This document shows, in pieces, positions 47,803-58,899 of a stretch of DNA of 64,000 nt. Where the stretch lies: assembly GCA_033675545.1 (NCBI GenBank), contig JAWDGP010007407.1:410001-474000 (forward strand). The letters are read 5' to 3'. Made by a program: the position numbers and the translations under genes. Position 1 is the stretch's first letter. Each line of letters begins with the position of its first letter. The notes under the pieces were generated by a model, which made no database searches, had not been told where the DNA came from, and saw only the letters and a program-made list of their open reading frames with translations. This DNA is from Elysia crispata. Taxonomy: Eukaryota; Mollusca; Gastropoda; Plakobranchidae.

Positions 47803-48170
47803 AACTATGAGGCATACATATTGTTATCGCTCGTCCTAGATGTTTGTGCGTCTATTGGCAAGAGTTATATGGACTTTAACAGAAGGTTTCTGGGATTCCT
47901 CGTTGAGCCTACTTCTTATTTTTAGAAGTTTTAATAACTTTGAGGTTTAAAAATATCATTTTTTGGCCTTGATCGTCATGCACTATCATGCTCAAAATGT
48001 TGGTGTTTACGAATTGAGCTGGTTCGCTTTGAATCTTTCCGTTCTAATCATCAAGCAACTCACGGATCTTATTAAATGCCTTTTTTAAAATTTGAAACTA
48101 TTGTAGCTATGGGGCATACATATTGTTATGGCTCGTCCGAGATGTTTTCCGTCCATTGGCAACAGGCAGG
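47803..48170. repeat. Direct repeat pair about 300 bases apart
   Basis: At 47803-47868 and 48104-48170 both copies read GTA(A/G)CTATG(A/G)GGCATAC then ATATTGTTAT, GCTCGTCC and CCATTGGCAA-type sequence. Function unknown. Confidence 0.7.
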
Positions 48171-48593
48171 GCTCAGATTGGGCTTTTTCATTTCTTTTCG
48201 TGTGATTTGCGTCTTACCATTTACAGTAGTAACGAAGGGAGATTTGGGAATCTCTTTTGCTGTGAAACTTCTTTTTAAGGAGCGTCATTGCCATTTTTTA
48301 TAAACCCAAGTTTTATAATTCCTTTCGCACATTTTCAAACATAAAAACAAAAACAATTATTTTAAAAATGGATACCTTTACATGTTGTTATATTCCTCAA
48401 CGCTCCGAAGAGCTAGATTAATGTCCCCGTTGTATAAACAACACATCGAATGGCTTGCAGTCAATTTGTAAATATTTTTTAAAAAGAACCTGTTTTCACA
48501 TCCTTACCTTTTTACTTGTATGTAAGAAATGGGAATCTCTTGACGGAATTTTGTGGAAATTTTTTTTTACATTAATTAAATAATTTAAAAACA

Positions 48594-48940
48594 TTAGATT
48601 TGAAATATGTATTCCAGAAAGTGATTATTGAAATCACTTATCTGATTCCTTGAAACGTCAAGCTTGGAAACAAAGGTTAGCTTCGCACTTCCGCAATGAA
48701 AAGGCGCCGTCTCATGCAAATCGAGCGATGGATAAAAGAGATCCACAAATTCGCACCTTCGGAAGCCGCTACTTGATAACTGAGGCCAAGAGCAGCCCAT
48801 AGAAGGGAAAAGATTAACTGCATCAAAAAACAAAAAACAAAACGAAACGAAAAACAAAAACAAAAACAAAACAAAAACAAAAAAGCATTACCGATAAAAA
48901 TTCTTTTAAGGATTGCCTTAAAGATCTTACGGATCTTCAA
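48594..48940 (-). repeat. PLE-associated 3' repeat, copy 1 of 3
   Basis: The core at 48660-48790 (GTTAGCTTC-CACTTCC, then AAATTCGCACCTTC-GGAAGC on the + strand) recurs at 51020-51190 and 51740-51900. Here and at 51 kb it lies 3' of a GIY-YIG fragment in the same order, so it belongs to the same element family. Confidence 0.65.
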
Positions 48941-48999
48941 AACTGGTAGTTTTGGGAAAAGATGTGTTGGACATTTATTCTCTCTGGGGACAAATTACC

Positions 49000-49200
49000 C
49001 ACTTCGAAAATAAGTCTCTGTTGAAATTGAATACTAGACCTAGCGTCTCCTTTTCATACATGCAAACCAAGAACCTTGGTGACCCGGTGAGCAGAACTGC
49101 TGGAGTACCGACTTAGGAGCTCCTACGGCTACATCCTTCAAATGTTCGCAAATGCAAGTTAAAAGTGTTCTACCCGTTTCACCTATGTAAAGTAAGTCAC
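49000..49200 (-). mobile_element. Penelope-like element GIY-YIG endonuclease domain, fragment A
   Basis: The minus strand reads LLYIGETGRTLLTCICEHLK then DVAVGAPKSV and FCSPGHQ, the YIG half of the GIY-YIG nuclease with the expected spacing to the EHL and GH blocks. It follows the RT end at 49244-49519 in the same direction. The GIY half and the link to RT contain stops or shifts. Confidence 0.75.
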
Positions 49201-49243
49201 AACCCTTGCACTAGATTGCGACTAGTACACGTGAATAAGTCAG

Positions 49244-49519
49244 TCATCCAAAAAGTACCAGGGGCATTTTCACCTCACAAGTTTGTGAGAATAAACGACA
49301 AGTCTTGCACCTGTGTCTATGACAGGCACGAGTGGCCAAATAGTTGTTGTCAGTGTTGGCTCGACTATGAACTAACAGATCCCGAATGTTTTTCGCTCTC
49401 CGAAACATGACAAGGGGAGGCTCATCAAAAACCTTACAAACTTTAAGGTCAGCCTTAAGAATATTCAGATTTTGGAAAATGATCTTCTGAGCAATAACGT
49501 TCTGCGGATGGTAGTCCAT
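49244..49519 (-). mobile_element. Penelope-like element RT C-terminal region, fragment A
   Basis: The frame reads ILKADLKVCKVFDEPPLVMF then RRAKNIRDLLVHSR and a C-x4-C-x2-C cysteine cluster (CHRHRCKTC). The F-R-R-x-K-N-x-R-D-L-L-V block followed by cysteines is the PLE signature between RT thumb and endonuclease. The RT catalytic core is absent. Confidence 0.75.
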
Positions 49520-49639
49520 GATGAGTTTTGTGCGTTCAGAGTATGTTGTAGCTTTGGGTAATCATGACTCTGCTCTACTTACCTTAGAGACACTACTCCA
49601 AGCAACCTCCAAAGCGTAACATTCCCTTTCTTTTGTCTA

Positions 49640-49900
49640 CACTTAGTTCCCTTTTGAGGAAATAATACTTTTTTTTGCTGGACCGAGGTTGCATCTTCTT
49701 GCTGGCTCCTCTCGACAATGCCCCATGGCATTTTGTCCTCAATATTGGCGTTCTTTAAATTGCATACACGCTCACTTAGTGTGTGGCTTATTCTTGTGGT
49801 ATAATCTAAAGCTAAAAGTATATTGATAAAATCTAGTTTGAATTCTGTCTTTGTTATCCTTATTAGCTATCGAGAATTTTTGCTCAATAATCGTTTTATA
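49640..49900 (-). mobile_element. Penelope-like element C-terminal fragment upstream of fragment A
   Basis: Minus-strand frames read YTFSFRLYHKN then, one frame away, LSERVCNLKNANIED and a W-G-I-V block, matching the FSFRLEHK...LS.HIW.LK pattern at 43.7 kb. It lies head-to-tail with the RT/GIY-YIG fragment at 49.0-49.5 kb. Confidence 0.55.
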
Positions 49901-49914
49901 CACAACTCCTTTAA

Positions 49915-50183
49915 GGCGCCAGTTGGCGCAGCGGTTAAGGTCTCGGACTATTCAGCGGAACTACCGCGGCTCGACTCCTACGCTGGCCAATCTGGTTGTG
50001 GAGTCGGATCTCATCTAACCAGCCCTGTCGGTGGCCTAACGGGGGCCCAATAGTCAATGTGACTGTAGAGGTTCAACCATCTCTGGGACTGAGAATAAGC
50101 AGTTGCATTCCCCTGCCATACGCACCCGTGCGTCCCAGAAAGGCTAATCGCCTAGAGAGGGCGCAGTATAAACAAAAAACATC
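49915..50183 (+). mobile_element. tRNA-derived SINE with target-site duplication
   Basis: The head resembles a tRNA gene, with box A TGGCGCAGCGGTTAAG and box B GGCTCGACTCC at tRNA spacing (RNA polymerase III internal promoter). A non-tRNA body follows, ending AGAGGGCGCAGTATAAAC and an A-rich tail. Flanks CACAACTCCTTTAA (49901-49914) and CACAACTTCCTTTT (50184-50197) form an imperfect 14-base target-site duplication. The insertion lies next to PLE remnants. Confidence 0.85.
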
Positions 50184-50199
50184 CACAACTTCCTTTTGG

Positions 50200-50808
50200 G
50201 GGCATTGGCCTTTTTGAGTGAACCGATTTTTTGTATTCCTTTAGTTGCTTGTTTTTTTTTCTTGTTTTTCTTCCGATTTTTTGGATTGGAGAACTATCTT
50301 GTTGTGGCTGTTGATGCTTCGTTTCATGTTTCATATCTATGAAGCATATGAGCTTTCGGCTTTACTCCTTCTTTGTCCTTGAGTGTTTTGTCTAGAGCAG
50401 ACATTGATGATAATTGTTTTTCGTTTCACTTTATCATCTGCATGCATGACGTTGTTACTGATGATCTCGTCTGTGGCCTATGTTTAAAGGCTTTCTACAG
50501 AGTTCAGCTATTGTCTTCCTCTGCCCTTTTTACCATTCATTTATTCCTGTCACACTTAAGTCCTCTCTTTGTGTATACATGCACCATACATTTCATCTGC
50601 TTTTTTCAACAGTCTTCATCAAAGATCTCTCATGTTAATGCCAGCATGGGTTAGAACATCCTCATTTATTTTCTTAACCTTCCATGATATTTTTATTATT
50701 TTCCTGTAGAACCATATTTCTCTGGCCTCTAGTTTCTTTTTCGCTGCATTGCTTATTGGCGAAAGGGAAAGCTGAAGCAATAGGCAGAAAGAAAAAGAGA
50801 ATTAAAAA

Positions 50809-50840
<32 letters not shown>

Positions 50841-51010
50841 CAAGCAGAAAAAGAAACGCATAGACTCCTTTTTCAGCTAAAAAATTAACGCCATACCGAA
50901 AATACTAAAACATCTAGATTACGTGTCTTACATAAAAACTACAATACCAAAATAACTCGTAATAATAGGAAATATTTAATTCAGAAAGTAAACATTAATG
51001 TTATTAAGGG
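50200..51010. other. No gene seen; poly(A) run at 50811-50841
   Basis: Only short frames; a 30-base A run is flanked by A-rich sequence. Confidence 0.45.
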
Positions 51011-51019
51011 ACTTATCTG

Positions 51020-51190
51020 ATCTCAGCAAAGGTCATTCATCGAAACAAAAGTTAGCTTCTCACTTCCACATTGAGAAGGTGCCGTTTGAATTCAAATAGA
51101 GTGATGCATAAAAATGATCATTAAATTCGCACATTCAGAAGCTGCATACTTTGCGAGGAAGAGAAAAGATAAACTGCATTAACAAAGCGT
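51020..51190 (-). repeat. PLE-associated 3' repeat, copy 2 of 3
   Basis: Homologous to 48660-48790, 3' of GIY-YIG fragment B. Confidence 0.6.
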
Positions 51191-51306
51191 TATCAAAGAG
51201 AAAGGCTTCAAGAAAATCTCTAGAGGAATGGCTCATCTTTATACTTAGTAAATTTAAAAAAGTAATTACTGGTATGTGTTGGACATTTATTCCTTTTGGT
51301 GACAAC

Positions 51307-51492
51307 TTACACATTTAGAAAGTTAAAGCGAAACCTAGTGTCTCCTCTCCACACACGTAAGTCAAGAACTTCCATATCAGAATAACTTTGGTGACCCGGT
51401 GAGCCGAAATGTTGAGATACAGTTTTGGAGCTTCCTACTAATACATCCTTCAAATCTTCAAATGTTGGGGAAGGGAGAAGGAACAGTTTCAC
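51307..51492 (-). mobile_element. Penelope-like element GIY-YIG domain, fragment B
   Basis: The frame reads FEDLKDVLVGSSKTVSQHFG then SPGHQSYSDMEVL and a WRGDTRFRFNF end. It aligns with fragment A at EHLKDVAVGAPKSV...SPGHQ but the YIG part is lost. Same strand and same 3' repeat as fragment A. Confidence 0.7.
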
Positions 51493-51739
51493 CTTTTTCT
51501 TCCATGTAAACTAATCTTACCGTGCATAATATTGCATTTGTAAGGTCAAGATTAGTACAAATAAACGAGTCAGACACTCCAAAGACATTAGTTTACAATC
51601 GAATCTCACTAGATTTGATTAAAAATACAAAGTAAATCTCTCGAACAAGTTTCTGAAAAAAAATTTTACGCCGGTAAATGATTTAAAAATAATAGCCAGG
51701 AAATGATTGTTCTAGAAAGTAGATATGGTTTAGGATCTT

Positions 51740-51985
51740 ATCTGACCGCAGCCAACGTCAATCTTGGAAATGTAGGTTAGCTTTTCACTTCCGCGATGAA
51801 AAATGTGTCGTTCAATGAATGATGCTTAAAAAAGATCTACAAATTTACACCTCTGGAAGCTGCGTACTCTGTGAGACCAAGATTAGCCTCATGAAGGAGG
51901 AAAGAGTAACTGAATTATAACAGCATTACCGATGAAAATAACAAATGCTTTGAAGGTCTTACTGATCTTCAATCCTGGGCATTTT
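51740..51985 (-). repeat. PLE-associated 3' repeat, copy 3 of 3
   Basis: Shares GGTTAGCTTTTCACTTCC and ACACCTCTGGAAGCTGC-type sequence and the later CTTACTGATCTTCAA block with copies 1 and 2. No endonuclease fragment remains with it. Confidence 0.6.
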
Positions 51986-52079
51986 GCTGAAAAACAAATA
52001 GATAGGCAGACATAATAGACATTTTTTTTTTAAATTAGGACTACCTAGTGTTCGTTCATGCTTGGTCCACAATAATTAT

Positions 52080-52115
52080 TTTAAAGTTCCGTGCCTTGTA
52101 GCACTCTTCAGTGGT
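52080..52115 (-). ncRNA. Degenerate hammerhead-like sequence
   Basis: Minus strand has CTGAAGA and stem II GTGC/GCAC with a 6-base loop, then GGAA in place of GAAA, and no clear stem III. Predicted inactive relic. Confidence 0.35.
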
Positions 52116-52599
52116 ACTATTATTTTCTGTAGGTTGCTAAGGAGATGTTTCTCTTTGTGCACATAATGAGAGAAGATTTTTTGTGGTAATTTAAACTTGG
52201 TTATTGGCCCGAAATTTCAAACTTTACTTCTTGACAAAATGCGCAATAATCATCTGGTGTGATTGGTCTCCCTTTTTTTGATGATTTTTCAATCGGTTCT
52301 GTGATCTGCGTTTTTGTTCTCCACTTCCAAAATCTCGCTGTTTTTCGTTTCGGCAACAAAGTTCTGCTGGAGATGGTTTTTCTTTGTCGATGCCGTGTCT
52401 GTACCTAGTCAAATCGATATCAAAATGTATACTCGATATTTTCCGCTCCCTCGCAACACATCGGAGAACTGCATAAGACGAAAATATCTGTTCTGAAAAT
52501 AGGGATAACGGGACAAAAAAAGACAATGGCATTTTTCTGTAAAAAAAAAAAAAAAGGATAATTGCAGATACCCGAAATATGCATCCCAGCTAAAGATTC

Positions 52600-53300
52600 C
52601 CAATCAACATCTTATTGGAGACGGAGATTGAATGCATACCCAGTGATATAATCACAAATCTTCGGAAACTGTCTCTTTTATGAGTCCGAGATAAGCCTAA
52701 TTAAAAAAAAATAATCAAGACGAAGTCAAGAAAAGTTTGTTAAAGAAAAATAATCATCACTGTAAATGGTGATACTTATGAACATAAACCCTTCAAACAG
52801 TAAGTACCGAATAGGGCCCTCATTATGGAAGATAAAAAATCAAATACATTAAATTGCTAAGGTGAACAGTGCAAAAGCTCTAAAAAAGAGCAGGAGTAGG
52901 AAAAATTCTGACAGGCAATGGTGAAAAATAATGAAATAACATGTACATCAAGTTTGGAAAAATAATGAAACCTCTGCCTCAAAACGTAAGAGATTTAATA
53001 AAATATAAAGGAATGTAGGATAAGAACGAAGTATTTCATAAATAAAGAGACGATGACTATTTTACGTTAAGTGTAAGAAATAAAACACAATGTAAATCAT
53101 GAAGAAAAGAAAAGTTTCATAAAGATGCACACGAATTCAAGTCTCGTCAGTATAAGAGAGCACATGTAAAACATTTTATTTTCTAGGGGACAAAATATTC
53201 GTAAAAAAACAGACCTCAGCTCAGTGTTGAAAAAGACCCAGCGCTTCTTCTCCGTAGAGATTTGTAAGAAAGCTTGGTTTTTTTGTAGGCTCTGCTTTGA
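52600..53300. other. No gene seen
   Basis: AT-rich with short frames only. Confidence 0.45.
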
Positions 53301-53316
53301 TGTCGGTTTTGATATT

Positions 53317-53505
53317 TTAGTGCAACCGCTCATTGGTGTTTGCAGCTTCCTGCATTAAACCGTCTATAGCAAGAGCAAATGCCAAGCTGAATATGTACAG
53401 TAATACTCTTGTTATTCGATTGCCTGCCTTGCAACCCGGAATAAGGTACTTGAAGAGCTCAATGGCCGCACCACCCACTTTTACTGCATTTGGAAACATC
53501 TGCAA
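53317..53505 (-). other. Unassigned protein-like frame, possible terminal exon
   Basis: A long T run ending in TTTGCAG precedes ATGTTTCC on the minus strand, like a 3' splice acceptor. The frame that follows reads MFPNAVKVGGAAIELFKYLI then PGCKAGNRITRVL, a hydrophobic stretch (YIFSLAFALAIDGL) and ends at a stop after NERLH. Composition looks like protein, but I do not recognise the family. Just upstream (53540-53720, minus) a broken frame contains RGINTN..IESALKILRENV, which faintly resembles SWIM-type transposon proteins. No further exons were found. Confidence 0.3.
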
Positions 53506-53950
53506 AAAAAAAAAAACCTAACGTGATGGTTTTGAAATCTAAAGGATGTTATACGCTATGCACAACATTTTCTCTCAAAATTTTTAGCGCACTTTCAATA
53601 CAAACATTGGTGTTAATACCACGCGGGACAAGTTATTGTCTAACTGCAAGTACCCATTCCGATTTTCCTTTGAAAAGACCTGCAGTATGCTCAATGAAAG
53701 CTGGATTTCAGCAAATTCTTAAAACGGGTTTCTTCTTTTTTCTGAGCAATTTCAATCTCTGGTTTGCTTGTAAATGGACGACATTTTCAAAGAAAAATGT
53801 GGCCTCAAATGTTTTAGTAAAACATGTGTGCTATTCCACAGCCGTCAATAGACAGTCTGCAGTACATGATATATAAATAGCAAACTGGCAGACTAGAAAA
53901 ACACATTATTATAACGCTTGGCGCAGAACTTGATCATCATCGGTCATAAT

Positions 53951-54775
53951 TGTCACGATAGTGAGGTAGTTAGTACAAAAAAAGTCACAAGTCACGATAG
54001 TACGGTATGGTGAAAATAAACAGACGTAAGTCCACCGTAAAATTAGTGCTTTCTTTATTACACAAAGAAAAATTATTCCAAATAATGTAGGTCACATCAC
54101 CATAGGATATTGATACAGTTCAGTCCATCGTGTTCTCAGATTTTACAGTTAATAATTTCGCACACAGTAAACAATATATTTCTGGAATTAAGCACAGTAG
54201 AATAATGGTAAACAGTTCGTGTCTCCAGGACTCGTGATTTGTACTACTATTAATGTATTATAGTTTAGAAGAAATCAGTTTTTTCAGTAATGACTTAGAA
54301 TATAATAATGACAGCTTTCCACTTTCGTTAAGCGAATGAGGTGCACTTTACCTTGCTGTAGAAAATCTAGTGTCAATGATTTCTTAGATCTCTCGACTGG
54401 AAGATAACTTAGAGTGAGACTGATGTTATCTCTAATAGGAGGGAAATATTCAGAACAGTGTAGAGCTCAAAGCTACCAAAGAGCTAGTACTGTGACAGTC
54501 TCCCGTCTCTAAATCTTACTGCCTTCCTCGAGAGCTATAGGTCCGCTGACTAAGTTTTCCGTCTCAACTTTTCATGAGGACTATTGAGTATCTTCTCACT
54601 CCGCTTAGCTCGTATATGATTGGCTGCTATCTTCACAACAAACAAACAACGAAACAGTGTTCAGTTGTTATATGACTTCTGATTAGGATTCAAATAAGTA
54701 TCTAGTTCAGCAGATTATGTGATTAAAATACAATCGTTATGCATAGATGATTTATTACATGTGCCGACCATGACA
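53951..54775 (-). repeat. Candidate 3' LTR of gypsy element 2
   Basis: The 825-base unit starts TGTCACG and ends CATGACA on the + strand, an inverted TGTCAYG pair at the ends. It adjoins a purine-rich tract. AATAAA lies near its minus-strand 3' end (about 54053), fitting U3-R-U5 order. No second copy exists in the window, so the borders are inferred. Confidence 0.5.
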
Positions 54776-54778
54776 TCA

Positions 54779-54794
54779 GCCATCCCCTCTTAAA
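54779..54794 (-). other. Polypurine tract of gypsy element 2
   Basis: Minus strand TTTAAGAGGGGATGG lies immediately upstream of the candidate LTR, in the same position and with the same GGGGATG end as in element 1. Confidence 0.55.
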
Positions 54795-55152
54795 CAAATT
54801 AATTGTTACGAGAGTGGGAATTCATTTTTTAATGATAAAAGACATGCATTATAATACAATATGGATAAAATATAATTCAGATCTTACAGTTTCAAGAAGA
54901 TACTAATATAAATCGTAATTATAGGCCATGTTTAAATAGCATAATCATTCTTCTCTGTCTTCAAACTTATGTGGAATACAAATGATACGAATTATAATAT
55001 GATCATTATCTTTTATGCTAAAACTCAGTATTTTTTTTTTAATTATATATTTCGTCTCAGGTAATGCTGACAAACAATCATCATCACTTTGTAATCTTTC
55101 GTACCTGACATAGTACTAAAGAACATGAGTGCTCCGGTTTTATGCCGTTCTA

Positions 55153-55157
<5 letters not shown>

Positions 55158-55193
<36 letters not shown>
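55158..55193. repeat. (TA)n microsatellite
   Basis: About 18 TA units between the LTR and the end of pol in gypsy element 2. Confidence 0.9.
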
Positions 55194-55203
<10 letters not shown>

Positions 55204-55280
55204 CATGTCCGTAAAATGCTTACAATTTAATTATTACTTGTCAGATATTCTAGGTAAATGGTATTGTTGTTGCCGTTACA

Positions 55281-56588
55281 TCAGTAAATACGACTTATTG
55301 CATCGCTCACGACGTTGTTCACTCCACTTATGTGATGTACTGTAAATGAAAATTGTTGAATGGACAGTGCCCATCTAGTAAGTCTAGCCCTTCAGCTTTT
55401 ATTTTTATTTAGGAACGATAATGGTTTGTGATCGGTCTGAATATAAAAGGGTCGCATGAAGAGGTATTTTGAAAATTTGTGGAGTGCAAAAACTATACCC
55501 AGAGTTTCTTTCTCTATGATTGCATAATGTATCTCTCTGTCTAGCAGACGTCTTGACGCGTAGAAGCAAGGGAGTAATGATCCCTCGTGTTCCTGCAAGA
55601 GTACGGCCCCAACGCTTTGTTTGAGGCGTCGGACTTAACTACAAAAGGTTTAGACAAATAGGGCACACGGAGTATTGGTTCTGATGTAAGGGCTTCTTTA
55701 AGTTTGTCTAACCCTATCTGGCATTCGTGAGTCCATCGTATTTTGTTTGGACTAGTTTTCTTGGTCAGCTCTATCAATGGTTGAGCGAGGGAACTAAAAT
55801 TTTTGTCAAATAGTCTGTAATAATTCATCAGTCCCAGAATCGAGCGAACCTCCTTTTTCGTTGATGGCACCTTGAGGTTCCTTATCTTTTCAGTTTTTGG
55901 CAGGGTCGGGTTTTATATGATTTGGACTGATGATGTGCCCGAGAAAGTCAATGCTTGTGCATCCTACACATGTTTTTGGCGGTCTCATTGTAAATCCTGA
56001 GGCTTGCAATGTTTCTAATACCTTTTTGATATGTTGCAAATGTTCTTTCCATGTGTTGCTGAAGATGAGAACATCATCGAAATATGAGACTACGCAATCG
56101 AGTTCACCAAGCGTGTCTATCATGGCTTTTTGAAATGTACAGGCGGCGATGGATAGGTCAAATGGCATGAAATTGAATTCCATAAGTCCTTTTGATGTTT
56201 GAAATGCCGTTTACGCCATTGGCTCTTCGGCTAGTGGTATTTGCCAGCATCCTTTCCTAAGGTCGCATTTGGTGAAATATCGGGCTCCATTTAATTTTGA
56301 GACTAATTCATCCAAATTGAGAATAGGTTCTGCGTCAAAAACGGTGGTACTGTTTAATCTCCTAAAGTCTATGCATAATTTTATGGTTCTATCCTTTTTC
56401 ATTATTACAGTGATCGGAGAAGCATATGGTGACGATGATCGTCTTATGATGCCTGACGAAAGCATATTATCAATTTCAGCGTCAATAGAATCAGTAGCAT
56501 GTACGGCTAGTGGATATTGTTTTGTTCTGAAGGGTGTGTCATCCACTAATCGGATTGTGTGCTCTATGCGTTGAGTCCTGCCCGGCAA
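55281..56588 (-). pseudogene. Gypsy element 2 reverse transcriptase-RNase H
   Basis: RT opens with RIEHTIRLVDDTPFRTKQYP, then SSPYASPITVIMKKD and DLRKGCWQIPL, an in-frame stop at 56210, then FNFMPFDLS and the catalytic site as YFDD (SYFDDVLIF). A frameshift near 55890 leads to SILGLMNYYR and the connection. RNase H runs from about 55700 with SDAS, REIHYAIIEKE and TDHKPLSFL, then a TGA at 55392 and a tail in the same frame that ends at 55281. Catalytic residues are visible but the frame is broken at least four times. Confidence 0.85.
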
Positions 56589-56589
56589 A

Positions 56590-57853
56590 TCACAACGTGT
56601 CAGGAAATCCTTGCAGTAAAAGTCTTATTTCGTTCTGCTGGTTGGGGCTTAACTTTTCGTCCAGCATCACATCTGACGGGAATTCTTTCTGGGTTATACG
56701 AAGAAATTCAATATTTGCTTCTAAATCTACATCATCATCTTTGATGAATGACACTGCTGCATGGGGCAAGATGATGTCATGAAGCGGGAAAGGTTGTCGT
56801 TCCTCAAATTTCTTGAGCAAGTTGGCATGGTAAGTTTTAACATTTTTTCCGACTTGACACACATAGTTGTTGTCATTGACAACTTTCCTTATAATGTAAG
56901 GTCCATGGTATCTCATAAACAAGTTGCTGCCGTCTTGCGGTAAGAGAATCAAGACTTTGTCTCCTTTTGAGAACTCTCTGTATCTGATATGTGAGCTTCT
57001 CGTTTCCCTATATTCAGCTAATTTAGATTCTGCGTTTTCTGCCGCGATCTCACAAGCTTTGGTGATGTCCTGGTATAAACTGTTTGCATAATCATGGACG
57101 AAAGTATATTCTTCAACAATGTTGTCTGTGCCTGAGCAAATATCGGCAATAATATCTGCTCGTCTTCTTAATTGTCTGCCATACATGAGGGTAAATGTCG
57201 TCGTATTGGAAAGTTCCCGAAATGCGAATAACACTGCGGTTATGAGCTTGTCCCAAGTGTGTGGTTTGTCCGCGGTCAGTTTGTGTAACATGTTCTTAAG
57301 GGTGCCGTTGAATCTTTCCACCATTCCGTTTGACTGTGCGTGGTACGGTGTGGACAATCTTCTTTCTATTCCCATCATATCCATTACTTCCGACATGCAT
57401 TTTGAAATAAGTTTTTGACCGTTGTCGGAAAGAACTTGTTAAGGTAATCCTAACCTGGAAAAGATGTTGAAAAGGGCAGATGCGACGTCTGTAGTGCGTA
57501 TGTCTCTCAGTGGCACTGCTTCTGGCCATCTGGTTGCAGTATCTACCAATGTCAATATATATCGGCACTTGTTGTCTGTAACTGTGAGTGGGCCTACAAT
57601 ATCTATAGCATCTTTATCAAATGGTCTGTCCAAAATATCTGCTTGCTGTACTGGCAACCTAGGAAGTTTATTACAATGCCTCTGGCAAGTAATACACGAT
57701 TTGACGAAGCGTATGGTTAATGGTATCTTGCATAATACCCGGCCAAGTGAATCTACTACAGATTCGTTTCTTTGTTGCGCCGATTCCCATGTGTCCTGCG
57801 ATTGGGATGGCATGGCAACCTTTCAGTATTAATTCGCACAGAGAACACGGCAC
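56590..57853 (-). pseudogene. Gypsy element 2 integrase
   Basis: N-terminal zinc-finger pieces (CHAIPIAGHMG, then CITC in the next frame) lead to the core: D in AIDIVGP, D in LSDNG, E in NGMVERFNGT. A frameshift lies near 57700 and a TAA at 57439, just before QVLSDNG. The C-terminal part runs through KGDKVLILLPQDGS to YHANLLKKFEE and on into the RT linker at 56590. Same order as element 1. Confidence 0.85.
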
Positions 57854-57855
57854 TA

Positions 57856-58600
57856 CTAGCTGATCGGTACTGTTATTTTTGTTGGCGTGCCTGTAAAGGA
57901 GGCCCTCTTTGATGTAATAAGATTCTTAGATCTGAGTGGGTCGAGTGATCGATCACTTTCCTGTTCGATGCGAAACGTATGTTTGTCCAATTTACCTAAA
58001 GCATCAAAATTGATTACAGAGTCGCTATTCTGTTTCGATTTATTTACAGGGGTGTCTTGGTTGTTAACTCTTTCCTCAGCTGTCTTTTGTGGTAGCGTCA
58101 TGACGTTTGCAACATTGCGTACTCGAGTGTCATCTGGCTCTCGTTTATATCGACCGCCATTATTTTTTCTCCAAGTAGAGTCATTAACACCGACGATGCT
58201 TCCTAGTATTATATCTGCGACTGGTGAAGATAAGGCAAGTGCCACAACATTGCCTTTAACAATTGGACATGAGCTGTTGGAAGTGTGCATTCCGTACCGC
58301 CGAACATTACACATGTTGCTGTTTCGCCCGTAAAGTCTTTTGGATTGATAAAGCTGGATTTTATGCCCACAGTCGAGCATCCGGTATCTCGTAGTACCGA
58401 GCATGGCACGCTGTTTACGCTGCCAGAATGTATGTGAAGGCGCCCAGACTTCGTAACGCCAGAATGTGACATCATTATGGATGAAGCTGAAGCGTATTCC
58501 CGGTTTGCAGATCTGAAGTCACTGTTGTTGTAACCTCTGTATGATTTACTGCCTCTAGTGAATCCGTGCCGTGAATTGTATCCACGTTTGATGAATACAA
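57856..58600 (-). pseudogene. Gypsy element 2 gag end and protease-like region
   Basis: An RG-rich stretch (RGYNSRHGFTRGSKSYRG) leads to PCSVLRDTGCSTVG, a retropepsin-like D-T-G-C site as in element 1. A frameshift then carries a linker down to 57856. Confidence 0.6.
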
Positions 58601-58894
58601 AATTGTGAAAATAGTCACCAAATTAGTGTTGAAAAAAAAGTGGGGCTTCTGAACTTGACACTGTCCATGCGGACAGAGTGCATTGATCGTGTTATGACCC
58701 AGACGTACGAGGACGAAGATGATTTACTGCCTCTAGTGAATCCGTGCCGTGAATTGTATCCACGTTTGATGAATACAAAATTGTGAAAATAGTCACCAAA
58801 TTAGTGTTGAAAAAAAGTGGGGCTTCTGAACTTGACACTGTCCATGCGGACAGAGTGCATTGATCGTGTTATGACCCAGACGTACGAGGACGAA
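58541..58894. repeat. Tandem duplication, two units of about 178 bases
   Basis: Units 58541-58718 and 58719-58894 are nearly identical (they differ by one A in a homopolymer). They start ATGATTTACTGCCTCTAG and end GTACGAGGACGAA. The duplication lies at the 5' end of the surviving gypsy element 2 sequence and looks recent. Confidence 0.92.
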
Positions 58895-58899
58895 CGTGG

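Larger units (their letters stand above)
53951..58600 (-). mobile_element. Ty3/gypsy LTR retrotransposon 2, Gmr1-like domain order
   Basis: On the minus strand the order is gag end, protease-like LRDTGC, integrase, RT, RNase H, polypurine tract and 3' LTR. Integrase again precedes RT. It is clearly diverged from element 1, so it is a separate family rather than a copy. Stops occur near 57439, 56210 and 55392, with frameshifts near 57700, 55890 and 55600. No 5' LTR was found; the gag end is interrupted by a 178-base tandem duplication. Confidence 0.82.
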
